Positions 1 through 5,433 of a DNA stretch of 9,986 bases are shown piece after piece. The notes below the pieces were generated by a model. The model had not been told where the DNA came from, ran no database searches, and saw only the letters and a program-made list of their open reading frames with translations. Location: the NCBI GenBank assembly GCA_937960795.1, contig CALGPA010000138.1, positions 1 to 9,986 of the forward strand, read 5' to 3'. Each line of letters starts with the position of its first letter. Position 1 is the first letter of the stretch. This DNA is from an uncultured bacterium (GTDB lineage: Bacteria; Cloacimonadota; Cloacimonadia; Cloacimonadales; Cloacimonadaceae). The position numbers were made by a program, and so were the translations under genes.

Positions 1-546
1 GATGCGGGAAACGACATTCTTTCTCTGCTGGCAGATGCCAAGCGAGAGGCGAACACTGTGCTTGCGGACTTATCCGCAGCAAACAACGAATCAAAGGAAC
101 GCAGATTGAAGCTTGGCGAGATGTCAAGTCAGATTGATGCGCTTAACGCCAAACTGGCGGATGCCACGAAAGCGGATCCTGAACTTGATTCGATTAAAGA
201 GAAGGCTATCAAATATGACGAGCTTTTGCAAAGCAAGAAAACCGAAACCCTGAACCTATGGAAAGCTAAACATCAAGAATTGCAAAAGATTTTGTCAAGT
301 GATACGGATAAGCGCAAAGACAAGATTGCTGCGCTGATGCCTGACTTCTCAATCCCGGCAGAAGGCGAAGAGCTTGATGCCGACACCGCCGCACAGAACC
401 TGAAATTGTATTCTGTATTGGAAAAAGCGGGAGCATTTGCCGATCCTGCTGACACCAAAACGGATTTCCAGCGAAAGAGCAATCCGGGGGGCGGCGAACC
501 CAAAGAACCCTACACCTTCGGCAAAGCATTACAAAAAAAAACATGA
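1..546 (+). CDS. Phage capsid scaffold-like protein, 3' part (5' end outside window)
   Basis: The reading frame is already open at base 1, so 181 codons of C-terminal sequence are visible and the true start lies upstream; a GTG at 58 is internal to this frame and is not needed as a start. The first ~110 visible residues are rich in Lys, Glu, Ala, Leu and Gln with heptad-like spacing and look like a long coiled coil. The tail end is acidic, then Gly/Pro-rich, and finishes with a basic KALQKKT. This composition and the position immediately before the major capsid gene fit an internal scaffolding protein (GP20-like type), which chaperones capsid protein into procapsids and leaves before or during DNA packaging. 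No catalytic motif is visible, though an upstream protease domain cannot be excluded. The final codons contain a run of nine A (533-541). The stop TGA overlaps the Shine-Dalgarno region of the capsid gene. The role is inferred from composition and context. Confidence 0.72.
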   Translation, partial: DAGNDILSLLADAKREANTVLADLSAANNESKERRLKLGEMSSQIDALNAKLADATKADPELDSIKEKAIKYDELLQSKKTETLNLWKAKHQELQKILSSDTDKRKDKIAALMPDFSIPAEGEELDADTAAQNLKLYSVLEKAGAFADPADTKTDFQRKSNPGGGEPKEPYTFGKALQKKT

Positions 547-554
547 GGTAAAAC

Positions 555-1508
555 ATGAATATCAGAGATTTTCTTATCTCGCTACAAAGCGAACAAGCTC
601 CCATTGTAACCGATCTGGTTAAAAGCTTGGGTATTTTAGAAACGGCGCAATTCGGATTCAGCAGCGATTATCTGCGCCATGAGTTTGAAGTTCAGACAGA
701 TGATGGCGATGCCGCGGTCCGCGCAATCAATGGATCAATCGTAGCTACAATGTCAAATAGTATCCTTGGCAGCGTTCAGCTCCCTGCTATCGAGCGTCTT
801 GTTGAAATCGATAAGGTGCTCGCCAAGAGATGGGGCGGCATTCAGGGCTTCTTGAACGACAAGAATCGCACAACCGCATATATGCGCTCAATTATGGAGC
901 TGCTTGCTAAGGCTATGATTTACGGCGACGACCCAACTTTTGGCGTGACCGGCGCGTTCAAGGGATTGCATCAGATCGCCAAGGCTAACGACAATGTTGT
1001 TGCTCAGCTTTCCGGGACTACCGGTAGCAGAACATCAATCTTTGCTGTGCATTGGAATGAAGGCGAAACTCAGATTGTGATGCCACAAGAAGCCAATGGC
1101 GACATCGTGCAAATCGAATTGGTCGGCGGTGGCACCTTACAGGCTCCTACCGCAGACACTACCACAAAAGCCAGATCGCTTGTCTATGGCGCAAACTTCT
1201 GGGCAAATGCCGCTCTGTGCGCTCCGGCGAAGGCGTCCGTTGCCGCAATCACCCAAATCGATAGCACTCACAAACCCACTGCTGGACAGATTGACCTGCT
1301 GATTGACGCGGTGAAAGGTCTTGCTGATGGCAAAACGTTCCTGTATATGAATCGCGAAGGACGCAGATACATAAAAGAGCTTAAAAACTCCAAGCTAAGC
1401 ATGGCTCCCGGCGATACCGGCTACAACACCGTAGTATCCGATTGGGATGGCATCCCGGTCGTTCTGGAAGAATCAATCCTCAGCACAGAAACCACTGCGC
1501 TGGACTAA
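555..1508 (+). CDS. Major capsid protein (HK97-fold type)
   Basis: A protein of 317 aa that should form the icosahedral shell. The start ATG at 555 follows a GAGGT Shine-Dalgarno at 545-549. Features matching the ~320-350 aa single-domain phage major capsid family: an N-terminal helical segment (about 1-40), a segment around 80-125 ending in IYGDDP, the GLHQIA stretch (~137-142), the SGTTGSRTSIFAVHW stretch (~153-167, the family's TSI-x-x-x-x-W pattern), a second middle block with YGANFWANAALCAP (~211-224), a late MNREGRRYIKEL block (~265-276), and a C-terminal VVLEESIL segment. There is no N-terminal delta/scaffold arm, which agrees with a separate scaffold gene just upstream. It is followed after 14 bases by the cement protein gene. 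Family assignment is from recalled patterns, without a search; the position between scaffold and cement genes is strong support. Confidence 0.88.
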   Translation: MNIRDFLISLQSEQAPIVTDLVKSLGILETAQFGFSSDYLRHEFEVQTDDGDAAVRAINGSIVATMSNSILGSVQLPAIERLVEIDKVLAKRWGGIQGFLNDKNRTTAYMRSIMELLAKAMIYGDDPTFGVTGAFKGLHQIAKANDNVVAQLSGTTGSRTSIFAVHWNEGETQIVMPQEANGDIVQIELVGGGTLQAPTADTTTKARSLVYGANFWANAALCAPAKASVAAITQIDSTHKPTAGQIDLLIDAVKGLADGKTFLYMNREGRRYIKELKNSKLSMAPGDTGYNTVVSDWDGIPVVLEESILSTETTALD

Positions 1509-1522
1509 AAAAGAGGTAAATA

Positions 1523-1939
1523 ATGGCTTATAAAAATCGTTCCTATGTCGTGGATCAAAACTTGATCCTCAGCTCCGCACAGGCTCTCCCAAACGCTACT
1601 GACGCAGATTCCACCAATGTGGTTGACTATGGCGGTAATAGTGGTGGACTTGCTAAAATTGTAGTCAAGGCAAACACCGACATCACTGTTGCAAACACAT
1701 ATGCATTGACCATTACCGCCAGCTATGGTTCCACCAACACACCGACCGACACGCTGGATAAGGTGATCTTTACTAAAACAGCTGGGTTGGCAGGCTTTTC
1801 TTATTCTGCTGGAGACACCATCGTAGAAGAGATTATCCCGGATTCGCTCCCGGATAACTATCGTTTCCTTAAACTAACCTATACCACCACAGCCAATGAG
1901 TCGTCTGAGAAAGTAGACGCTTATGTGGTGATGACCTAA
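1523..1939 (+). CDS. Capsid cement (decoration) protein, Bbp16-like
   Basis: A protein of 138 aa with a clear GAGGT Shine-Dalgarno (1512-1516) before ATG 1523. It is almost entirely beta-strand-like: Ser/Thr/Asn/Ala-rich, alternating polar and hydrophobic residues, one Pro-rich loop (~70-76) and few charged residues. The order 'DQNLILSSAQAL ... VVDYGG ... NYRFLKLTYTT ... DAYVVM' matches the Bbp16 family of capsid cement proteins, in which an N-terminal 'L-S-x-A-Q' segment and a C-terminal 'RYLRLxYT' strand recur. Such proteins bind the outside of the mature capsid at intercapsomer contacts and stabilise it against internal DNA pressure. It directly follows the major capsid gene, the usual place for decoration proteins, and is likely expressed at a similar level. 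A GC-rich hairpin lies just after the stop. Function is inferred from pattern and position. Confidence 0.75.
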   Translation: MAYKNRSYVVDQNLILSSAQALPNATDADSTNVVDYGGNSGGLAKIVVKANTDITVANTYALTITASYGSTNTPTDTLDKVIFTKTAGLAGFSYSAGDTIVEEIIPDSLPDNYRFLKLTYTTTANESSEKVDAYVVMT

Positions 1940-1952
1940 CACATCCTCCTCA

Positions 1953-1985
1953 GTGGGGCGGGGTTTTTCTCCTTACCCGCCCCGC
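1953..1985 (+). terminator. GC-rich hairpin after the capsid genes, possible terminator or attenuator
   Basis: Bases 1953-1962 (GTGGGGCGGG) pair with 1976-1985 (CCCGCCCCGC) in a 10-bp stem with one G-U pair, enclosing a 13-base loop that itself begins with GTTTTT. It occupies most of the 62-base gap between the cement gene and the connector gene, the longest gene-free stretch in the window. The sequence after the stem (ACTTTAAGG) has only three T, so it is not a textbook intrinsic terminator. It could still attenuate transcription, protect the 3' end of the abundant capsid mRNA, or mark a processing boundary. The Shine-Dalgarno of the next gene starts only six bases after the stem. Confidence 0.45.
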
Positions 1986-2001
1986 ACTTTAAGGATAAAA
2001 T

Positions 2002-2712
2002 ATGTATATGATAGAAACGATCGCAAGCCTAGACTCCATCGCACGATGGGAGAAAGAGGTTAACACTCTCGGCGGCTACACTGAAATGTGGGGGCTCGCG
2101 AGCGCAAGCGAAGAAGACCCGGTCTCATTGACATGCTCTACTGGCACCCGCGTGCTTTTCCACTATGCCGATGGACGCGCGGTTTTTGTGGATCTCACAG
2201 AAAACGTTGTCATGATACCAACATCACAAATAGTGAGTTTCGACCTATACGACGGCGAAGACATCGTTGATACGTTCGCGCTCAATGAGGGCACGGGTTC
2301 CCGCGTCTTCGGAGCCGTCGAAGTTTGCGACATCAGCACAGCCTCGGCGTGGATAGTATGCCAAGCAACACGCACATGGCAAGACAAGATAGATCTTGCT
2401 CATTTTATCGTGCAGGGAGATATCCTGACGGCGCTCTACAATCGTATGCACGAATACACTGATAGTGAGATCATCGGCTCAATTTCCAATGTTCAGACAT
2501 TCGCTCTGGCAGTCGACCTGAAAGCACTTGAGCTAATCTTCGCAGATCTAGCTAACAGTGGCTTTAACCAGCTTTATCAAGCAAAGGCTACCGAATATAC
2601 TCGCAGATACAGATCCGAGCTTGACAGCGCTCTCAGACGCATCAATATAGATATGACGGGATCTGGTTATGGACCAAATCGCATAGTCACACAGGGACAA
2701 CTAAGCAGATGA
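2002..2712 (+). CDS. Head-tail connector (adaptor)-like protein with extra N-terminal domain
   Basis: A protein of 236 aa; ATG 2002 has AAGGAT seven bases upstream, and a second in-frame ATG at 2008 is a possible alternative. The C-terminal half (~125-236) is helical and carries the pattern of phage head-tail connector/adaptor proteins: a helix with 'LAVDLKALELIFADLANSG' (~169-187), a long charged helix 'YTRRYRSELDSALRRI' (~199-214), then an 'ID-x-x-GSGYG' turn and a short Arg-ending tail. Such proteins ring the portal and form the platform for the tail. Family members (HK97 gp6, SPP1 gp15) are only about 100 aa; here the first ~115 residues form an additional domain that looks beta-rich (VSLTCS, RVLFHY, AVFVDL, VVMIP, IVSFDLYD) and that I do not recognise. 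Position after the capsid genes fits. The stop overlaps the next start in ATGA. Confidence 0.68.
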   Translation: MYMIETIASLDSIARWEKEVNTLGGYTEMWGLASASEEDPVSLTCSTGTRVLFHYADGRAVFVDLTENVVMIPTSQIVSFDLYDGEDIVDTFALNEGTGSRVFGAVEVCDISTASAWIVCQATRTWQDKIDLAHFIVQGDILTALYNRMHEYTDSEIIGSISNVQTFALAVDLKALELIFADLANSGFNQLYQAKATEYTRRYRSELDSALRRINIDMTGSGYGPNRIVTQGQLSR

Positions 2713-3143
2713 TCTATATCAAAATGACGCGCATACCAAATCTGAGCCTCAATGCTCAGCCGAGCCGGGCTCAATGGCGAGATCTCGGGTTGCGTATGCG
2801 GAGAATGATCATTGATCGTACCATGAGCGGGATAGATATCCACGAGAAACCTTTCGCCAAGTACTCAACGGCTTACCAAAAACGGCGCGAAGCTCTTGGC
2901 AAAACTGTGGACGTTGTGAATCTGCAGGATAGATCCGAGATGTTAAATTCGCTTGATTACAAAGAAGACTCATCCGGCGTGGATGTATTTTATTCCGAAC
3001 GCCAGCGCGGACTAGTTGCACTCTATCACCAAAATGGTGACGGGTCGCTTCCACAGCGCGAACACTTCGGATTCACGACCCGCCAAACTGAGCAGATCCG
3101 CGACCAGATATATGCATACATAAAACAGGCGGCAAGACTATGA
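2709..3143 (+). CDS. Phage virion morphogenesis / tail completion (neck) protein
   Basis: A protein of 144 aa. It starts at ATG 2709, whose last bases form the preceding stop (ATGA), which suggests coupled translation; a later ATG at 2724 lacks a ribosome binding site. The sequence matches the phage virion morphogenesis family (P2 gpS / Mu gpG type): an early helix with basic residues, 'RTMSGID-x-x-x-KPFAKYS' (~37-53), a basic 'YQKRRE' stretch, 'VNLQDRSEMLNSL' (~70-82), a beta strand followed by 'LYHQNGDGSLPQREHFG' (~105-121), and a C-terminal helix. The 'H-Q-x-G-x-G-x-LPxRxxFG' signature is characteristic. The family acts at the head-tail joining or tail completion step. It is followed by another ATGA overlap leading into the tail terminator candidate. 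Confidence 0.82.
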   Translation: MIYIKMTRIPNLSLNAQPSRAQWRDLGLRMRRMIIDRTMSGIDIHEKPFAKYSTAYQKRREALGKTVDVVNLQDRSEMLNSLDYKEDSSGVDVFYSERQRGLVALYHQNGDGSLPQREHFGFTTRQTEQIRDQIYAYIKQAARL

Positions 3144-3592
3144 TAAACAAACTAGAACCGGTAAAAGCCGAGCTGCGCAAGCGACTGCAATCCGCAGGAG
3201 TGAAGCGTTGCCTTGATTATCCTGAGCAGATTGGCAATATCGGAAACTTTCTTCCGCTTGCCATGCTGCGCTCAGAGAGCTGCGAAATCGCCTCAACGGC
3301 TAATCTCTGCATGGTCTACGAATATTATATCACTATTTACGTTTGCACACAGGCGAATATCGAAAAAACAAAAGCGCATGAAGATTTCATATTTGCTTGT
3401 ATGAATGCCATTTACGCGAGTAGCACGCTCAATGAGGACAACCGACTGGGCGGCGTTGCCAACATGATCGTGCCAACCAACATCAGATTCGATGAGGGCA
3501 TTCCGTTTGCGTCTGACATGTTGCCCCAGAACGCGATCCAGACGAGTGCGCTCAGCTTCAAAATAACATTAATGGATGGAAGATATGATTGA
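3140..3592 (+). CDS. Tail terminator-like protein
   Basis: A protein of 150 aa starting at ATG 3140 in an ATGA overlap with the neck gene. It opens with a helix (KLEPVKAELRKRLQ), then 'CLDYPEQIGNIGNFLPLAML' (~24-43, over two spans), a strand 'EYYITIYVCTQ' (~61-71), a helix with 'HEDFIFACMNAIYASSTL', 'IVPTNIRFDEGIPFA' (~109-123) and a final strand 'LSFKITLMDGRYD'. This alpha-beta order and the 'YPE..., LP..., I-x-I/Y-V, L...VP...I-x-F/D' pattern are seen in tail terminator proteins (lambda gpU-like), which cap the tail tube once the tape measure is reached and dock to the neck. Its place between the virion morphogenesis gene and the tail tube gene is the usual one. Sequence conservation in this group is low, so the name rests mainly on context. 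Confidence 0.62.
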   Translation: MINKLEPVKAELRKRLQSAGVKRCLDYPEQIGNIGNFLPLAMLRSESCEIASTANLCMVYEYYITIYVCTQANIEKTKAHEDFIFACMNAIYASSTLNEDNRLGGVANMIVPTNIRFDEGIPFASDMLPQNAIQTSALSFKITLMDGRYD

Positions 3593-3803
3593 TAAAACAG
3601 ATATGGTCTTGGCGAAAGGAAAAAATCTTGATCGCCCAATACACAATGTGTTCGATGGATATGCGTTCATGATCGAAAACGGCATTGAGCGAAGCTATCC
3701 TCGCGCGGTTTTTCAGGCATATAAAGATGTGCTTTCGCTATCTCGCAAAAAAGCACAAGAGCAAGAAGACAAAACACCGATGGAGGTGAAAAATAATGAA
3801 TAG
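3585..3803 (+). CDS. Small protein between tail terminator and tail tube genes, unrecognised
   Basis: I do not recognise this protein. The frame gives 72 aa from ATG 3585, which overlaps the preceding stop by eight bases; an in-frame ATG at 3576 would give 75 aa but has no ribosome binding site. Even the chosen start has only a weak GGATGG/GGAAG stretch, so coupling to the upstream gene is likely. The protein is hydrophilic, with no membrane segment or cysteine. The first half is mixed (KNLDRPIHNVFDGYAFMIENG) and the second half is a charged helix (AYKDVLSLSRKKAQEQED). Its last eight bases overlap the tail tube start, and its 3' end carries the strong GGAGGTGA Shine-Dalgarno of that gene. Tight packing on both sides argues that it is translated. 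It could be a minor neck or tail assembly factor. Confidence 0.6.
   Translation: MIDKTDMVLAKGKNLDRPIHNVFDGYAFMIENGIERSYPRAVFQAYKDVLSLSRKKAQEQEDKTPMEVKNNE
3782..3789 (+). promoter_or_regulatory. Strong Shine-Dalgarno of the tail tube gene
   Basis: GGAGGTGA lies six bases before ATG 3796 and is the longest anti-16S match I noticed in the window. It fits the need for many copies of the tail tube protein, and it is embedded in the end of the preceding small gene. Confidence 0.7.
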
Positions 3804-4743
3804 ATTTGGAAACCAATACCGTATTGCCATAGGGAAAGAAACGTCCTATGGAAGCGGATTCACTAACTTGTCTGGAGAAGTCGGGAGCGTTCGCTTTGAA
3901 GACCTGCTGATTCATTCAGGGATGATTAACATGGCGCCCGAGATCTCTGTGGTTCCTACTGGTCATCGTTCCATGACCCACTTTGACACGCTTTGTGATG
4001 AGGTGCCAGACACAAGGTCCGGCATAGTCACAGTGAGCGGCTCTGCCACCGTTGCGATCCTCAACAAATACCTTGAGGGCGTCCTTGTCAAGGACGGCGA
4101 CAATAGAGTTTTTCCATCAGACACTAGCGAGTTGCCCTCTTTTGTGCTTTACCAAATTTGGAGTGACACCCCGGCTGGATCAAATTACACAGTATTTGCA
4201 ACGAAGGGCGCGAAGCTGACGCAATTCGTGATCACCGGCGCATTTGGCTCCCTCCTCCAGTTTGAGGCGACGTTCCAAACGCAGGAGATTAAGCGCGAAG
4301 CAACTGTTGAAATTACTGGGACTGACCCCGGTATCTCATGCGGGGACTGGCTACATTTCGCCGATGTCATTCCCGCTTTCGACGATGTTAGTGAAACTAA
4401 TTTCGAAGCATTCAGCATCTCGCTTGTGAATGAGCTTACCGCCGACGCATACAAATATGCGAATAATTACACCATCACAAATCCAGTAGTGATTCGTCAA
4501 GGTGGAGAGATTACATATACAAGAAATTATGACGCCGCAGGAAACGAGAAAACAATAACCATGCTCAACGCAGAAGACACACTTACGGTAATAAAGATAG
4601 ACGGTCTCGGTAATATTTACATTGTTTCTGTTCCTACTTCTTACGAGCTTCCGGACGCAGACAAGGACTTTTATAAGCTTAACTACTCCGGAAAGATAAT
4701 CGCAACCAGCGAACTAGAGCCTATAAAAATTACGCCACAATAA
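3796..4743 (+). CDS. Tail tube protein (major tail protein)
   Basis: A protein of 315 aa. ATG 3796 is fixed by a strong GGAGGTGA upstream and overlaps the preceding stop. The N-terminus 'NQYRIAIGKETSYGSGFTNLS' is the typical opening of phage tail tube proteins, which begin with a short strand followed by a Glu-Thr-x-x-G-x turn. The body is beta-rich with repeated 'SGSATVAI', 'FVITGAFGSLLQFEATF' (~144-160) and a 'SISLVNEL' strand (~207-214), consistent with stacked-ring tube subunits; a transmembrane segment is absent. It is then the structural repeat of the long tail. The C-terminal ~100 residues (from about 215) continue as further beta strands, longer than minimal tube proteins of ~150-200 aa, so an outward-facing extra domain is possible. 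The next genes are the tail assembly chaperones and the tape measure, the standard order. Confidence 0.8.
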   Translation: MNRFGNQYRIAIGKETSYGSGFTNLSGEVGSVRFEDLLIHSGMINMAPEISVVPTGHRSMTHFDTLCDEVPDTRSGIVTVSGSATVAILNKYLEGVLVKDGDNRVFPSDTSELPSFVLYQIWSDTPAGSNYTVFATKGAKLTQFVITGAFGSLLQFEATFQTQEIKREATVEITGTDPGISCGDWLHFADVIPAFDDVSETNFEAFSISLVNELTADAYKYANNYTITNPVVIRQGGEITYTRNYDAAGNEKTITMLNAEDTLTVIKIDGLGNIYIVSVPTSYELPDADKDFYKLNYSGKIIATSELEPIKITPQ

Positions 4744-4759
4744 TAAAGGATAAACGTAA

Positions 4760-5110
4760 ATGGATAAAATGAACGATTGCATCACCCCCGTACCAAACGG
4801 CACATACGAAGTCAGACACAATGGTGAACTGCTCGCCACGTGCAAGGTTCACACCTTAGCCGATCGCGCCGAGATTGAAGAAAACATAATCATCTGGAAG
4901 CGTCATGACGGCGAGCTTTCACCCACCCCCGCGCCAAGTTCCAAAATCATAATTTGGAACGTGCTAAAAGCGCTCATATCATGGCGCAATGGAGATATCA
5001 CATATGAAAACGTGGCCAACAATCGCGTTGACACTGAAATTATCTTCAAAAAAGTGCAAGAGAAAGAAGTTGAAATTGCGCGAGCCGTCGAGGCAAACCT
5101 AAAAAACTGA
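4760..5110 (+). CDS. Tail assembly chaperone, short form (lambda gpG-like)
   Basis: A protein of 116 aa with AAAGGAT upstream of ATG 4760. The N-terminal half has strands (GTYEVRHNGELLATCKV), the middle has 'IIIWNVLKALISWRNGDI' (~63-80) and the end is a charged helix finishing in Ala-Asn-Leu-Lys-Asn. By position between tail tube and tape measure it is the G-like chaperone that keeps the tape measure protein soluble while tube subunits assemble around it; it is not expected in the finished virion. Conservation of this family is low, so the identity rests on place, size and the frameshift signal at its end. Its last sense codons, CTA AAA AAC, contain an in-phase A_AAA_AAC slippery heptamer and are followed directly by TGA. 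Most ribosomes should stop here, and a minority should shift to -1 and make the 224-aa long form. Confidence 0.78.
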   Translation: MDKMNDCITPVPNGTYEVRHNGELLATCKVHTLADRAEIEENIIIWKRHDGELSPTPAPSSKIIIWNVLKALISWRNGDITYENVANNRVDTEIIFKKVQEKEVEIARAVEANLKN

Positions 5111-5152
5111 CTAGGTCGGTGGAGTTGCTTCATCGCATCGACTCCACCGATC
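5101..5152 (+). promoter_or_regulatory. Programmed -1 ribosomal frameshift element (slippery heptamer plus hairpin)
   Basis: The heptamer A_AAA_AAC occupies 5101-5107 in the required phase (zero-frame codons AAA 5102-5104 and AAC 5105-5107). The zero-frame stop TGA is at 5108-5110. After a six-base spacer (5108-5113), bases 5114-5127 pair with 5139-5152: ten perfect pairs in the core (TCGGTGGAGT at 5116-5125 with ACTCCACCGA at 5141-5150), extended inward by one G-U and one G-C and outward by one G-U and one G-C, closing an 11-base loop (5128-5138). The -1 frame is open from the slip site to 5433. Slip site, spacer and hairpin together are the standard architecture for expressing a G-T tail chaperone fusion. 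Confidence 0.88.
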
Positions 5153-5433
5153 CATACAGAAAGAATAATATGAGGAACGCCATGTGTCGCGACTGCAAGA
5201 TGACGAGCACCTGCAAAAAAGATGAAATGATGCCGATCATATCGCCGCTTAGCGCATATCTGATCCGCTTTTATAATGAATTCGAGGCAGGGTTTACCGA
5301 ATATCCGCAATCCGGCACATGGCAATCTCAATATCCTTGGTTCATGAGCGGCATAGAAACCATCAGAATCACAATGGCGCGCCTACGCAAAGAAGATCAG
5401 GAAAAAGAAAGAAGGAAATATGGCAAGAGTTGA
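5107..5433 (+). CDS. Tail assembly chaperone, T-like extension made by -1 frameshift (long form 4760-5433)
   Basis: This is the -1 frame part of the chaperone. Joined at base 5107 it adds 108 residues to the 116 of the short form, giving 224 aa. As a free-standing gene it would need GTG 5119 or ATG 5170; neither has a good ribosome binding site, and GTG 5119 sits inside the frameshift hairpin, so fusion is the better reading. The extension has a Cys-x2-Cys-x5-Cys cluster (CRDCKMTSTC, about fusion residues 143-152), a segment 'LSAYLIRFYNEFEAGF', Trp/Pro-containing 'GTWQSQYPWFMSGIETI', and a basic-acidic C-terminal helix. In lambda the T domain of gpGT recruits tail tube subunits to the chaperone-coated tape measure, and the ratio of short to long form matters for assembly. 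Its stop overlaps the tape measure start by 14 bases. Confidence 0.8.
   Translation: MTRSVELLHRIDSTDPYRKNNMRNAMCRDCKMTSTCKKDEMMPIISPLSAYLIRFYNEFEAGFTEYPQSGTWQSQYPWFMSGIETIRITMARLRKEDQEKERRKYGKS

Noticed and set aside
533..546. Run of nine A at the end of the scaffold gene as a possible second frameshift site
   Set aside because: A -1 shift adds only three residues before a stop and a +1 shift gives a short unrelated tail overlapping the capsid gene; no stimulatory hairpin was seen.
266..604. Minus-strand open frame of 112 codons with a hydrophobic stretch
   Set aside because: It lies opposite the scaffold and capsid genes, has odd composition (Cys/Arg-rich) and no ribosome binding site; it is a shadow of the real genes.
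5119..5433. T-like frame as an independent gene starting at GTG 5119
   Set aside because: The start lies inside a strong hairpin with only a weak AGG three bases before it, and the frame is already open from the slippery heptamer, so the fusion explains it better.
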